Shown here piece after piece: positions 21,598 to 31,059 of a stretch of 64,000 nucleotides of DNA. The DNA is taken from positions 1 to 64,000 of the forward strand of contig CALBZA010000064.1 in the NCBI GenBank assembly GCA_937890005.1. The letters run 5' to 3'. Numbering within the stretch: position 1 is the stretch's first letter; each line of letters opens with the position of its first letter. The notes under the pieces were generated by a model, which worked only from the letters and a program-made list of their open reading frames with translations, had not been told where the DNA came from and made no database searches. Both the position numbers and the translations under genes were made by a program. This DNA comes from an uncultured Verrucomicrobia subdivision 3 bacterium. Lineage in GTDB: Bacteria > Verrucomicrobiota > Verrucomicrobiia > Limisphaerales > DASXHY01.

Positions 21598-22755
21598 TCA
21601 GTGCAGAAACGTTGGCGAAAGGAAGTAAAGCTGGCCGGCCCGAAGCTTGGGCGCATCCATGCCGAGGTCAATTCTCACCACGCGCGCTTCGCTCTGTCCA
21701 AACAGGTTGAACAGATCGGAGAGATCATAGCGTTGCTGGTAACGAATGATGTTCGCTCCTTTCGGCGACGTCACACCACCCAGTTCGGACGCTTTCTCCA
21801 CCGCGTCATCGAAGTTTCCGAGCTGATCCACGAAACCGAGTTCATACGCCTGCGAGCCGGAGAGCACGCGTCCGTCAGCAAACTCGGCCCAGTTTTCCGC
21901 CAGGGGGCGTCCTTCATCCTCGTTTTCCTCGTGCGCGCTCTTGCGGCCGCGCGAAACCACTTCCTTGAACTTTCCGAAGGTTTCATCGATCAGGCTTTGA
22001 ATCATCGCGCGTTCCTCCGGCGGAATTTCAGAGGGATCACGTTCGCCGCTCAGCATGTCCTTGAACTTGCCGCTCTTGTACACCTGCGGCTGGAGTCCAA
22101 CCTTGTTCATCAGCCCGCGATAGTTCCAGGTGCTCATGATCACACCGATGCTGCCCGTGATTGTCAGTTCATTGGCAACGATCCATCGGCACGGCGCGGA
22201 AATGTAGTAACCGCCGGACGCAGCCAGGTTGCCCATCGAGGCCACCACCGGTTTGCCGGTCTCCTCTTGAAAATCAGTGATGATGCGGTTGATTTCGTCC
22301 GATGCCAGAACTTCGCCGCCGGGAGAATCGACGCGCAGGATGACTGCCTTCACATTGGAATCATTCTTCGCGCGCTCCAGTTGCGATTTGATCAAATCGA
22401 CCATCGTGAAACCGCTTTGATCCAGCGGATTGCTCGTGATGATTCCGTCCACATTGATCACGGCAATTTTTTCGCGCGAGCCGTTGTCTTCGAGCACGGT
22501 CTCGTCGAGCCGCGGCCCGGCCATTTTGCGATGGCCGCTCATCGTGCTTCCGCCGCCGCCGATCTGGGCGAGATTCAGAAGCATGCTGAAACCGAGGAAA
22601 ACGAGGAGAACGATTGCGAGGATCATCCAGCCGCGTCCGCGCTTTGGCTGCCGCGCCGGCGCTTGTGGCGTGATCAGCGGCGGCGGCGAAAGCGGCGGTG
22701 GCGTAGGAGACGGCGGACCGGAGTGAAAACTCGGCGGGATTTCGTTGCTGTCCAT
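21598..22755 (-). CDS. sppA: Signal peptide peptidase SppA
   Basis: Membrane-anchored serine protease that degrades released signal peptides. It is 385 residues, the short (B. subtilis-like) single-domain form. Residues 1-40 are Pro-rich, 43-63 a membrane anchor. The nucleophile is Ser180 in NLAASGGYYISA, and the general base is probably Lys232 in SGKFKDM. The motif RVDSPGGEVLASDEI is typical of the family. A peptidase gene follows on the same strand. Confidence 0.95.
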   Translation of the reverse strand: MDSNEIPPSFHSGPPSPTPPPLSPPPLITPQAPARQPKRGRGWMILAIVLLVFLGFSMLLNLAQIGGGGSTMSGHRKMAGPRLDETVLEDNGSREKIAVINVDGIITSNPLDQSGFTMVDLIKSQLERAKNDSNVKAVILRVDSPGGEVLASDEINRIITDFQEETGKPVVASMGNLAASGGYYISAPCRWIVANELTITGSIGVIMSTWNYRGLMNKVGLQPQVYKSGKFKDMLSGERDPSEIPPEERAMIQSLIDETFGKFKEVVSRGRKSAHEENEDEGRPLAENWAEFADGRVLSGSQAYELGFVDQLGNFDDAVEKASELGGVTSPKGANIIRYQQRYDLSDLFNLFGQSEARVVRIDLGMDAPKLRAGQLYFLSPTFLH

Positions 22756-22930
22756 AACGCGCGGAAACTAATGCAAAGGTTGAAGAGCGGCAAGGTGATT
22801 GGCCGCGAGCAAATGCATCAAATTGTCATGATTGTCTTTGAAGGATCCCGAACGACGAGAGCAGAAAACAATTGCCCTTCCTCGCAGAGGACAACGGAAA
22901 CAGGATCTCCGTTTCCTTCGTTCCCTTCTG

Positions 22931-22970
22931 TGAGAAAAAAAGAAAGCGGCGTCCCTTTCGAGACGCCGCT
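22931..22970 (-). terminator. Intrinsic terminator after rne
   Basis: Perfect 9-bp stem AGCGGCGTC (22945-22953) and GACGCCGCT (22962-22970). On the minus strand it is followed by TTCTTTTTTTCT. It lies just after the rne stop at 22989 and closes the mre-rod-rne operon. Confidence 0.88.
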
Positions 22971-22988
22971 GACGTGTTCAGAGCGGAA

Positions 22989-24956
22989 TCAGCTGCCGAC
23001 GCTGGCGAGTTCTTCGTTGTTCGCCACGTTCACAATCTTGAACTGCTCGGCGTGCATGCCGGTGTCGGCGCGGAACGACAGCTTCCCGAAGTAACGCTTT
23101 TCCATCTCGATGAGATGTTTCTCGTCCTCGGTGCGCAGACGTTCGAGCACGGTCGGATGCACCACGATGCGGAGCTGGAAGTCGTTTTCGTCGCGCGTGC
23201 GTTTGCGGAGGATTTCCTGAAGCTTACGCTGGATTTCCACGCTCATCGTCAGCGAACTCTTCACCTTGCCTCGGCCTTTGCAGTAGGGGCAGTCGTCATA
23301 AACGGCGGCCCGGACCGATTCGCTGTGGCGCTGGCGGGTCATTTCCATGAGACCCAGTTGTGAGATTGGCAGAATGTGGGTCTTGGCCTTGTCGCGGCGC
23401 AAACCTTCCTTCATGCGCTGATACACCTGCTGCTGGTCGCGGCGTGATTTCATGTCGATGAAGTCGAGCACGATCAACCCACCCATGTTGCGCAGGCGCA
23501 GCTGGCGGGCGATTTCCTCGGCGGCTTCGAGATTCACCTTGAGAATCGCCTGCTCCTGATCCTTGCCGCCCTTGTGACGGCCGGTGTTCACGTCGATGGC
23601 CACGAGCGCTTCGGTTTCGTCGATCACGATGTAACCGCCGCTCTTGAGATGCACCTGGCGCGAGAAGGCGTTCTCCAGCTGCTTGCTGATGTTGAAGCGA
23701 TCGAAGATCGGCTGGGGATCGCTATAGAGCTTCACCTTGTTGGCGGAGCGTTTGGAGATCCGCGAGATCATGTCGCGCATCCGGTCGTAAGCCTTCGGAT
23801 TATCGACCACAATGCGCTCGACGTCCTCGGTAAGGAAGTCGCGGACCGTGCGTTCGATCAGGTCGGGTTCCTGGAAGACGCAGGTGGCGGTCGGCTGATT
23901 CTTGATCTTCTCCTGAACGCCGTGCCATTCCTCGAGCAGCAGCGCGAGGTCGCGGACGAAATAACGTTTTTGCTGGCCTTCGCCGGCGGTGCGCATGATG
24001 ACGCCCATGCCGTCCGGAATGGAAAGTTCGCGCAGAATCTTCTTCAGACGCTGGCGTTCCTGCTGGTTTTCGATCTTGCGGGAGATGCCGCTCTGATCGG
24101 AATTGGGGAGCAGCACAAGGTAACGTCCGGGAAGGACGAGGTTCGTTGTGACGCGCGGACCCTTTGTGCCGATGGGGCCCTTGGTGACCTGCACGATGAT
24201 GTCGCTGCCCGGCGGATAAACGCGCGGGATGTCCTTTTGCGTGATCTTCGGCTTGTCGCGTTTGCGGCCTTCGCGTTCGACGATTTCCACGCCGCTGTCG
24301 AACTGGTTCGGAACGATGTCCCAGTAATGCAGGAAGGCATTCTTTTCGAAACCGATGTCCACGAACGCGGCCTTCAATCCATCTTCGAGGTTGCGAACCT
24401 TGCCCTTGAAGATGCTGCCGACGAGGCGTTCCTCGGTGGTGCGTTCAATGTTGAATTCCTCAAGCTTGCCATCCTCGGAAACGGCGACGCGGGTTTCGAG
24501 CGTCTCGGCGTTGATGATGACTTCCTTGTGAATCTTCTTCACCGGCTTGAGCAGCTTCATCACCTTGTTCTTCAGTGTTGAAGCGGCGACGACGATGGCA
24601 TCGACGATGCCCTTCGGGCGTTCCGGCACTTTGACCGGTTCGAACGGTTTTTCCTCGCTGGGTGGCAACGGTGTGGCGGGGGCGGTGTCGCTCGCCGGCG
24701 CCGGCGGTTCGTCGGCGCGAGGTTGTTCGGGCGGGAGACCTTCCGGCGGAAGACCGGCGGCGATATTTTCGGCCCGCTCGATTTCGTGAGCGTGACGGCG
24801 TTCGAACACTTTCTCCTGCGCACCTGCGCCGCCGACGACTTCAGCGCGCGCCTCCGAGGCTTCGCGGTCGGGCTTTTGCGAGGTGTGTCCCAGACCGCCG
24901 CTCGGACGGAATCTCATTCCGCCGCGGCGTCTCCGGGAGAAGTTTCTTTCGCTCAT
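22989..24956 (-). CDS. rne: Ribonuclease E/G family protein
   Basis: Endoribonuclease of RNA decay and rRNA/tRNA maturation; 655 residues. The first 145 residues are a basic then Pro/Glu-rich extension not found in RNase G. The S1-like domain is around IERTTEERLVGSIFKGKV (about 175). The catalytic DNase I-like part holds IDVNTGRHKGG and GLIVLDFIDM with the metal-binding aspartates. The zinc-link is CPYCKGRG near residue 560. There is no long C-terminal scaffold as in E. coli RNase E. It starts 2 bases after the rodA stop, so it is cotranscribed with the shape genes. In E. coli the paralogue rng also sits near mreBCD. Confidence 0.94.
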   Translation of the reverse strand: MSERNFSRRRRGGMRFRPSGGLGHTSQKPDREASEARAEVVGGAGAQEKVFERRHAHEIERAENIAAGLPPEGLPPEQPRADEPPAPASDTAPATPLPPSEEKPFEPVKVPERPKGIVDAIVVAASTLKNKVMKLLKPVKKIHKEVIINAETLETRVAVSEDGKLEEFNIERTTEERLVGSIFKGKVRNLEDGLKAAFVDIGFEKNAFLHYWDIVPNQFDSGVEIVEREGRKRDKPKITQKDIPRVYPPGSDIIVQVTKGPIGTKGPRVTTNLVLPGRYLVLLPNSDQSGISRKIENQQERQRLKKILRELSIPDGMGVIMRTAGEGQQKRYFVRDLALLLEEWHGVQEKIKNQPTATCVFQEPDLIERTVRDFLTEDVERIVVDNPKAYDRMRDMISRISKRSANKVKLYSDPQPIFDRFNISKQLENAFSRQVHLKSGGYIVIDETEALVAIDVNTGRHKGGKDQEQAILKVNLEAAEEIARQLRLRNMGGLIVLDFIDMKSRRDQQQVYQRMKEGLRRDKAKTHILPISQLGLMEMTRQRHSESVRAAVYDDCPYCKGRGKVKSSLTMSVEIQRKLQEILRKRTRDENDFQLRIVVHPTVLERLRTEDEKHLIEMEKRYFGKLSFRADTGMHAEQFKIVNVANNEELASVGS

Positions 24957-24958
24957 AC

Positions 24959-26173
24959 TTAGTATCCTTTTCGGTAGATGTACACATTTTGAAGCATGCC
25001 CATGGCGATCAACGAGCTCAGCACCGAGGATCCGCCGTACGACAACAGCGGCAGTGGGATGCCCGTGACAGGGACAATGCGAATATTCATGCCGATATTC
25101 ACAAACACATGGCTGAACAGGAGCGTGACGACGCCGGCTGCCAGCAGTTTGCCCAGGCGATCGCGTGCCTGGCCGGCGATTCTGATTCCTGAGAACAGAA
25201 TTGCGCCATACAACGTCAGCACAATCATGCTGCCGACGAATCCTTCCTCCTCGGCGATCACGGAGAAAATGAAATCATTGTGTGCCGCACCCGGCGGCAG
25301 AAAGGCGAGGGAAGTCTGCGTTCCCTGTCGCCAGCCCTTGCCCCAGAATCCGCCGGTGCCGACGGAGATCAACGCCTGCGTCACCTGATAGGATTTTTGC
25401 CGCTGGAGTTTCTGCGCCTTTTCTCGTTCTTCCGGTGTGGCGTTCTTGGGGGCAAAATCGACACCAAAATAAACCAGCAACCGCTGCTTCTGATAATCCT
25501 CCAGCTTGATCTGCCACCAGCCGGGCGGGCTGAAGAGAATGTCCACGAGCAGCACGGAAACCATGATCAATCCGCCGGCCACAAGGCGGATCAGGTATTT
25601 CCGCGGCGTTCCCGCGACAAGCATCATCATGAAGCCCGTGGGAAAGATGACGATGGCCGAGCCAAGATCCGGTTCCTTCAAAATGAGAAGGAATGGCAGC
25701 AGCATCATCCCGATCGGTTTCCAGAAATTCCACGGCTGCCGCAGCTCGTCCGGCGGGCGGCTGAGAAAACTGGCGAGCGCGATGATGACAGCGAGCTTCG
25801 CGACTTCGCTGGGCTGCAGGTTGAAGAAGCCGAGGTCAATCCAGCGTCGCGCGCCCCAACCGTGCGTCGAACCGATGCCGGGAATCAGCACGAGGATCAG
25901 CAGGAGAATGGAGCCCCAGTAAATGATCACGGCCCAGCGCGCAATGATCCGGTAATCCAGAAGGCAGATTGCGGTCGCACCGCCGACGCCCATCACGTAC
26001 CAGATGACCTGGCGGAACCACGTCTGTTTCAGCAAGGGCGCCATCCGGGCGCTTTCGTTCACCATCGTGGCGCTGTAGATGAACGCCGCGCCGATGAACA
26101 TCAGTCCGGCAATGGCGATCAGCTGGACCTTGTCGATCCTTGGCTGGCGATCTTTTAGGGATGCGTCAAACAT
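24959..26173 (-). CDS. rodA: Rod shape-determining protein RodA
   Basis: SEDS-family peptidoglycan glycosyltransferase of the elongasome, working with PBP2; 404 residues and about ten membrane segments. Signature parts are GIGSTHGWGARRWIDLG, LQPSEVAKLAVI, KEPDLGSAIVIFPTGF and the C-terminal GIPLPLLSYGGSSVL. The ATG at 26173 overlaps the mrdA stop by one base, which supports this start over a longer frame reaching 26263. Confidence 0.96.
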   Translation of the reverse strand: MFDASLKDRQPRIDKVQLIAIAGLMFIGAAFIYSATMVNESARMAPLLKQTWFRQVIWYVMGVGGATAICLLDYRIIARWAVIIYWGSILLLILVLIPGIGSTHGWGARRWIDLGFFNLQPSEVAKLAVIIALASFLSRPPDELRQPWNFWKPIGMMLLPFLLILKEPDLGSAIVIFPTGFMMMLVAGTPRKYLIRLVAGGLIMVSVLLVDILFSPPGWWQIKLEDYQKQRLLVYFGVDFAPKNATPEEREKAQKLQRQKSYQVTQALISVGTGGFWGKGWRQGTQTSLAFLPPGAAHNDFIFSVIAEEEGFVGSMIVLTLYGAILFSGIRIAGQARDRLGKLLAAGVVTLLFSHVFVNIGMNIRIVPVTGIPLPLLSYGGSSVLSSLIAMGMLQNVYIYRKGY

Positions 26174-28194
26174 CAGTTCGCCTTTGCAAGGTTGCCGCGC
26201 TGGGCAAGGCGCTGCTCGCGCTCCATCAGCGCCTGATAAATTTGTTTGGCAAGCGGAGCGCATGTTCCGCCGCCGGACGAACCGCGTTCAACCATCACAA
26301 CCATCGCGTAGCGCGGATTCTCGTAGGGAGCGAAAGAAAGGAACCACGTGGTCTGATAGCTGCGATCGATGGCGCCACCGCGTTCATTTTCCGCAGTGCC
26401 CGTTTTGCCGCAGATGCGGAAGCCCTCAAGAAAGGCGTGCCGGCCGGTTCCTTCCGGATCTTCGACGTCCGCCAGCATCGCGTCTTTGACAATCTGCAGG
26501 GTGCGCGCGGAGACTCCGAGCGTGTTCCGAACCTGCCCGGGCGGCGGCACTTCAATGGTTTTGCCTCCCGGATTGCTTGGAACAACGCGCTCAACCAGGC
26601 GCGGCCAAAGGACCTTGCCGCCGTTCGCCAATGCCGCAGCGAGCACGGTCATTTGAAGCGGCGTGACGTCGATGAATCCCTGGCCGATGCAAAGGTTCGC
26701 GGTGTCGCCGACGGTCCAGCCGCGCCGGATTCGCCGCTGGTCCGGAAAAAAGCCGGAGGTTTCCTGCCGCGTGCCGAGCTTGTAGGACTCGCCCAGATGC
26801 AGGCGCGCTCCGATGTCAATGATCCGCTCCAGGTTTCCGGGTTGGATGCCGTGGTGAATGAAATAGGCGTTCGACGAATGAATCAGCGCCCGTTTGAACT
26901 TGTAAGGTCCCGGTGCTGCTGTGTCCTTCGTGCTCTGATTGCGTCCATAATAGACAATGCCGCGCGAAGGATTCTGTGGATTCGGCTGAACTTGATATTC
27001 CGCGTTTGGATCCAGCCCGTTCTCAAGGCAGGCAAGTGCGACAACGGTTTTGAAAATGGAGCCCGGACGATAGTTGTCCTGAGTCGCGCGATTGCGCTCG
27101 GCCTGAATGGTCTGGATTTGCCGATAATAATCGGGCGGGTAGGACTTCCGATCGACAAAGAAATTGGGATCGAACATGGGTATGGAAGCCATCGCCAGAA
27201 TGTCCCCGGTGCGGACATCCATGACCACCGCGGCGCCTTTCTTCGGCTCGGGCGCATTGGCCGACAGCAAGGCACGCTCGGCGGCTTTCTGAATCTCCAG
27301 GTCAATCGTGAGAACCACATCGTCGCCGGGTTCGGTCGAGGACCAGATGTTTTCCGCCTGACGATAACCGAGGTTGTTCACCAGAACCTGCTTCACACCG
27401 GCGCGACCGTGGAGCACGTCATCGAATTTATATTCGATTCCAATCACTCCGCGGAAATCGGGAAGCCGGTAATCGAAAGCCGACAGTTCGCCTTCATCGA
27501 GTTTGTCGCTCGGAAGCAGATGGCCCAACAGATGGGCGGCAGTGGTTTTGTTTGGGTAGAATCGCGTCGGCTGAACCTCGAGATCCATGCCGCGGGTGCC
27601 GGACGTTTTCTCTTCGAACTTCGCAATCTCCGGCGGACCAAGCCGCTGTGCGACAGGATAGGGCAGGGCACGGCGGGTGAGGTAATGGCGTTTGAAATCG
27701 GTGAAATCGAACACCAGCGGTTTCTGAAGGTCGCGGCTGATCTTCTGAATGGAATTGCTGGCCACGTTGGAAAGCGACGTCCAGAAGAGTTTGTCGTATT
27801 CTTCGCGCGAAATCCGCACAGTCTGGGTTCGCACCTGCGACCCGGTGATCCACGGCTTCCAGAACGGCGGTTCATTTGTGACGATTTTGCGGGGTCGGAT
27901 GCGGCTGTATTCCTTCCTGAACTGATCCTTCAATTCCTCCAGGTAGAGGCTGACGTTGTAGGTCGGTTTGTTGTCGGCGAGCGTGGCGCCGTTGCGGTCG
28001 AGGATGCGGCCGCGAATGGCTGGTGTGCGGATCGTTCGAAAGGATTGCGTGTCGAGATCCGCCTGATAATCCCGCGCCGAAACGATCTGCACCCACCAGA
28101 GTCCTGTGCCGAGCACGCCCAAACCAAAGAGAACCACCACCGCGAGGAATCGCAGGTAAGGATCGTTCTTTCTGAGTTGGTCGAAGATCAGCAT
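26173..28194 (-). CDS. mrdA: Penicillin-binding protein 2
   Basis: Transpeptidase that cross-links peptidoglycan during elongation, partner of RodA. It is 673 residues: a membrane anchor at about 12-34, the dimerisation domain, then the transpeptidase domain from about 285. Active-site motifs are SxxK in RPGSIFKTVVAL, SxN in SSNAYF, and KTG in ICGKTGTAENERGG. The length fits the family (about 630). It sits between mreD and rodA in the order expected for this operon. Confidence 0.97.
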   Translation of the reverse strand: MLIFDQLRKNDPYLRFLAVVVLFGLGVLGTGLWWVQIVSARDYQADLDTQSFRTIRTPAIRGRILDRNGATLADNKPTYNVSLYLEELKDQFRKEYSRIRPRKIVTNEPPFWKPWITGSQVRTQTVRISREEYDKLFWTSLSNVASNSIQKISRDLQKPLVFDFTDFKRHYLTRRALPYPVAQRLGPPEIAKFEEKTSGTRGMDLEVQPTRFYPNKTTAAHLLGHLLPSDKLDEGELSAFDYRLPDFRGVIGIEYKFDDVLHGRAGVKQVLVNNLGYRQAENIWSSTEPGDDVVLTIDLEIQKAAERALLSANAPEPKKGAAVVMDVRTGDILAMASIPMFDPNFFVDRKSYPPDYYRQIQTIQAERNRATQDNYRPGSIFKTVVALACLENGLDPNAEYQVQPNPQNPSRGIVYYGRNQSTKDTAAPGPYKFKRALIHSSNAYFIHHGIQPGNLERIIDIGARLHLGESYKLGTRQETSGFFPDQRRIRRGWTVGDTANLCIGQGFIDVTPLQMTVLAAALANGGKVLWPRLVERVVPSNPGGKTIEVPPPGQVRNTLGVSARTLQIVKDAMLADVEDPEGTGRHAFLEGFRICGKTGTAENERGGAIDRSYQTTWFLSFAPYENPRYAMVVMVERGSSGGGTCAPLAKQIYQALMEREQRLAQRGNLAKAN

Positions 28195-28199
28195 GAGTG

Positions 28200-28320
28200 C
28201 AAAGTCGGATGTCTGGAGTTGATGGTCCCAAGTCTGAATTCCAAAGCCCGAAGGGAATGATTCGTCGCGTGCGATGCTCCCGCGCAGGGCGACTTCAGAT
28301 TCCGGACTTTTGCCTTTGGA
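28200..28320. repeat. Imperfect inverted repeat in the mreD-mrdA gap
   Basis: The 130-base gap contains AAGTCTGAATTCCAAAGCC (28230 on) and CTTCAGATTCCGGACTTTTG (28292 on), which are imperfect complements made of the same short words. It resembles the sequences in the other gaps of this operon. Confidence 0.5.
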
Positions 28321-28324
28321 GTCG

Positions 28325-28876
28325 TCATTTTCTTCCCCTCCGAATTTCCCGATCGTGGCGGAAGCTCGTTTGTGTTGCGGCCTGGAAGTTCAGCATGCGG
28401 TCGAACATCCCCAACAACTGGAAACAGATCGGCGTCGCGATGCCGCCGCCGACGGTCACAACGATCCATTGCCAGAGCGATCCCCAGCCCAGCAACGGCG
28501 GTTCGCCTTTGGTCAGGATGAGCAGCGCGGTGAGAATGGGCACGAGTCCGCTGGCAGAAAGTCCAAGGACGAACTGCGCGAAAATCTGGTCGCGCAGGAT
28601 CAACTCACGCTGGGTGTGAATCGCAAAGCCCACGAGAAAAAGAGGAAGCACGCTGACGCCGAGTGGGTTGGCTGAGAGCGAATCGAAGAACAGGCCGCCA
28701 AGCACCGACGCGAGGGTGGTTGTGGCGAGACCGGTGGACAGCGCGGCGCAGACCATCAGCGCCGGCAGCAGATGAATCTGTGCGCCGAACACGTTCCGGA
28801 TGCCGCTGAACGCAGTTTCCCAAAACACCGCGAGAAACACAGCGAGCAGAACCAGGATGGAATTCAGGAGGTTCAT
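28325..28876 (-). CDS. mreD: Rod shape-determining protein MreD
   Basis: A 183-residue inner-membrane protein with about five segments, in the expected slot between mreC and mrdA. The ATG at 28876 follows a GGAGG-like site in neither strand clearly, but begins MNLLNSILVLL as expected. Sequence identity in this family is low, so the call rests on size, hydrophobic layout (GLFFDSLSANPLGVSVLPLF is a recognisable core) and operon position. It links MreC to the elongasome. Confidence 0.86.
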   Translation of the reverse strand: MNLLNSILVLLAVFLAVFWETAFSGIRNVFGAQIHLLPALMVCAALSTGLATTTLASVLGGLFFDSLSANPLGVSVLPLFLVGFAIHTQRELILRDQIFAQFVLGLSASGLVPILTALLILTKGEPPLLGWGSLWQWIVVTVGGGIATPICFQLLGMFDRMLNFQAATQTSFRHDREIRRGRK

Positions 28877-28903
28877 GCAGCGAATTTCCGAACCAGAGAA
28901 CAA

Positions 28904-29021
28904 CCAACATTCGACATGGAACGCCCGGTGTTCAACGGGGATTTGAAAGCATCCGGCTCTGCAAATTTGATCGAAACGACCGCATCGTGCGATTGCCGCG
29001 GACGAAATGTTGAATGTTTGG
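28904..29021. repeat. Inverted repeat in the mreC-mreD gap
   Basis: CCAACATTCGACAT (28904-28917) pairs with ATGTTGAATGTTTGG (29007-29021) with one mismatch and one bulge. The spacer is about 90 bases. It is the second of three such elements in the mre operon gaps. Confidence 0.55.
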
Positions 29022-29026
29022 CCATG

Positions 29027-29830
29027 CTATTTGAACAGCACCCAGACTTCGTCCAGCGCGCTCAGGTCTGCCGCCAGTTTCACCCGCGCTTCCGTGTAGA
29101 GGCCGTATTCCACCTGCCGGAAATCGACCACTTTTCCGATTGGAATGCCTTCGGGAAAAATGCCGCCCAGTCCGCTCGTGATGACATCCTGCCCCGGCTG
29201 AAGCGCGGCGTTTTTGGAAAGATGCGTCATTTCAACGAGTGAACCATCGAATGGACCGCTGGAGCCGATAACGCCCATGTCTCCACTCGAGTTGACGATT
29301 TGCGCGGCCACTTTGCAGTTTGGATCGCCAATCAGAACCACTTGCGAACGGTCGTAACTGACCGCCGAGATGCGGCCAACCAGGCCGTTGGTGGTCAGGA
29401 CCGGGAGATCGACCCGCATGCCGTCTTTGGTGCCGCGATCGATCTGAACGGTACGCCACCAGTTGGCGGGGTCGCGCAGAACGACGCGGGCGAGTTTCAG
29501 ATTCCAGCGTTTCTGCTGCTGCCAGCCGACAAGCCGGCGGAGACGTTCGTTTTCGCGGACGGCTTCCTGGGCCTGAAGCGCCTGCATCCGGAGCTGCTGA
29601 TTTTCGAGGCGGAGCGCTTCGTTCTGGCGGAGCAGCTCGGAACGGGTGGTGATGGCATCGCCAGCCTTGTCGAGGACGCGGTGTGTGGAGCTGGCAAGGC
29701 CGAAGAGCGGAAGAAAGATGCTTCCGATGGCTGTCTTCAGGCGCGCGGCGGTCCGGCTGGGGAGATTCAGAATGACCAGAATCGTCACCGTCACCAGAGC
29801 GAGCGCTATGTAATGCTTCCGCTTAAACAT
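29027..29830 (-). CDS. mreC: Rod shape-determining protein MreC
   Basis: A 267-residue periplasmic scaffold protein of the elongasome. There is one membrane segment (about 8-26), a coiled coil at about 52-95 (ENQQLRMQALQAQEAVRENERL), then the double beta-barrel (VVLRDPANWWRTVQIDRG; TTNGLVGRISAV; VIGDPNCKVAAQI). The ATG at 29830 gives MFKRKHYIALAL; a longer frame upstream runs into repeat sequence. Confidence 0.95.
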   Translation of the reverse strand: MFKRKHYIALALVTVTILVILNLPSRTAARLKTAIGSIFLPLFGLASSTHRVLDKAGDAITTRSELLRQNEALRLENQQLRMQALQAQEAVRENERLRRLVGWQQQKRWNLKLARVVLRDPANWWRTVQIDRGTKDGMRVDLPVLTTNGLVGRISAVSYDRSQVVLIGDPNCKVAAQIVNSSGDMGVIGSSGPFDGSLVEMTHLSKNAALQPGQDVITSGLGGIFPEGIPIGKVVDFRQVEYGLYTEARVKLAADLSALDEVWVLFK

Positions 29831-29930
29831 CAGTCCGGTTTCGAGTTTCTTGTTTGGTGTTCCGGGTTCGTGACGAATCACGCGGGCCGAGTGACTCGAA
29901 ACTCAACACTCGGAACCCGAAACGGACTGA
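29830..29930. repeat. Imperfect inverted repeat in the mreB-mreC gap
   Basis: TCAGTCCGGTTTCG (29830 on) pairs with CGAAACGGACTGA (ending 29930), and inner words GTTCCGGGTTCG and CGGAACCCGAAAC also pair. The words TTCGAGTTTC and GGAACCCGAAAC are nearly those in the in-frame uvrA insert. Confidence 0.65.
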
Positions 29931-29952
29931 TGACGGGAAAAACGGGGAGGAA

Positions 29953-30978
29953 TTACTTGGCGTTGGAAGAAACGCGTTTCAAGAACTGAAGCTCCTGCAA
30001 CACCCGGCCCGTGCCCTCGGCAACGGCGCTTAGCGGGTCGTCGGCGATATGCACCGGCAAGCCGGTTTCCTCGGCGACGAGGCGATCGATGCCGCGCAAC
30101 AGCGCGCCACCACCGGCCATGACGATCCCCCGGTCCACCAGGTCGGCGGAGAGTTCCGGCGGGCAACGCTCGAGAGTGATGCGAACAGATTCGAGTATTT
30201 GAGAAAGCGGCTCCTGTAAAGCTTCGCGGATTTCCTCCGAGCGAATGGTCAGGGTTTTCGGCAACCCTGCGCTCAGATCGCGACCTTTGACTTCCATTGT
30301 TAATTCCTGCTCCAGCGGAAAGGCCGAGCCAATACGTATCTTGATCTCTTCCGCCGTGCGTTCACCGATCATCAGGTTGTAGGCCCGCTTCATGTGCGCC
30401 ACGATCGTCTCGTCGAATTCGTCTCCACCTACCCGCAGGCTCCGGCTGAAGACAATACCGGCCAGGGAAATGATTGCGATTTCGCAGGTTCCTCCGCCGA
30501 TATCCACGATCATGTTGCCCGCCGGCTCATGAACCGGGAGACCGACACCGATGGCCGAGGCCATAGGTTGCTCGATGAGATATACCTCCCGAGCGCCGGC
30601 ATGAGTTGCGGAATCTTTAACTGCCCTTTTCTCCACTTCAGTAATGCCTGAAGGCACCGCCACGACGACGCGGGGTGCAATGAGCTTTCGATGATGGACC
30701 TTCTGGATGAAGTGGCGGAGCATCGCTTCAGTAATTTCGAAGTCTGCGATGACGCCGTCCTTCATGGGACGAATGGCCACAATATTTCCGGGGGTGCGTC
30801 CGAGCATGCGTTTGGCTTCATCGCCAACGGCAAGGACGTTCGTTGTACCCGCCTGAATTGCGACGACCGATGGTTCGCGCAGAACTATTCCCCGGTCGCG
30901 TACGAACACGAGGGAATTGGCAGTCCCGAGGTCGATCCCAATATCATTGGAAAACAGGGTTTTGACTTGTGCAAACAT
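29953..30978 (-). CDS. mreB: Rod shape-determining protein MreB
   Basis: Bacterial actin that organises lateral wall synthesis; 341 residues. Nucleotide-binding parts: GIDLGTANSLVFVRDRG (phosphate 1), IVDIGGGTCEIAII (phosphate 2) and VMAGGGALLRGIDRL (adenosine). The amphipathic N-terminus is MFAQVKTLFSND. It is the first gene of the mreB-mreC-mreD-mrdA-rodA-rne operon. Confidence 0.98.
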   Translation of the reverse strand: MFAQVKTLFSNDIGIDLGTANSLVFVRDRGIVLREPSVVAIQAGTTNVLAVGDEAKRMLGRTPGNIVAIRPMKDGVIADFEITEAMLRHFIQKVHHRKLIAPRVVVAVPSGITEVEKRAVKDSATHAGAREVYLIEQPMASAIGVGLPVHEPAGNMIVDIGGGTCEIAIISLAGIVFSRSLRVGGDEFDETIVAHMKRAYNLMIGERTAEEIKIRIGSAFPLEQELTMEVKGRDLSAGLPKTLTIRSEEIREALQEPLSQILESVRITLERCPPELSADLVDRGIVMAGGGALLRGIDRLVAEETGLPVHIADDPLSAVAEGTGRVLQELQFLKRVSSNAK

Positions 30979-31000
30979 GAATGTTGCCTAACGAGGGCAA

Positions 31001-31030
31001 ACATTAGGGGCCGCGGGTCTGAACGGTCAA
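31001..31030 (-). promoter_or_regulatory. Candidate sigma-70 promoter of mreB
   Basis: On the minus strand a TTGACC -35-like hexamer (31025-31030) and a TAATGT -10-like hexamer (31001-31006) are 18 bases apart. The -10 lies 22 bases before the mreB ATG. The match is moderate and untested. Confidence 0.4.
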
Positions 31031-31059
31031 GTTATTAACAGGGGCAATTAGGCGCAGTT

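Noticed and set aside
21574..23094. Long antisense frame over sppA
   Set aside because: No protein-like features; sppA has its catalytic residues.
26140..28260. 706-codon frame antisense to mrdA
   Set aside because: GC-rich coding DNA opens the opposite strand; the mrdA frame has all PBP motifs.
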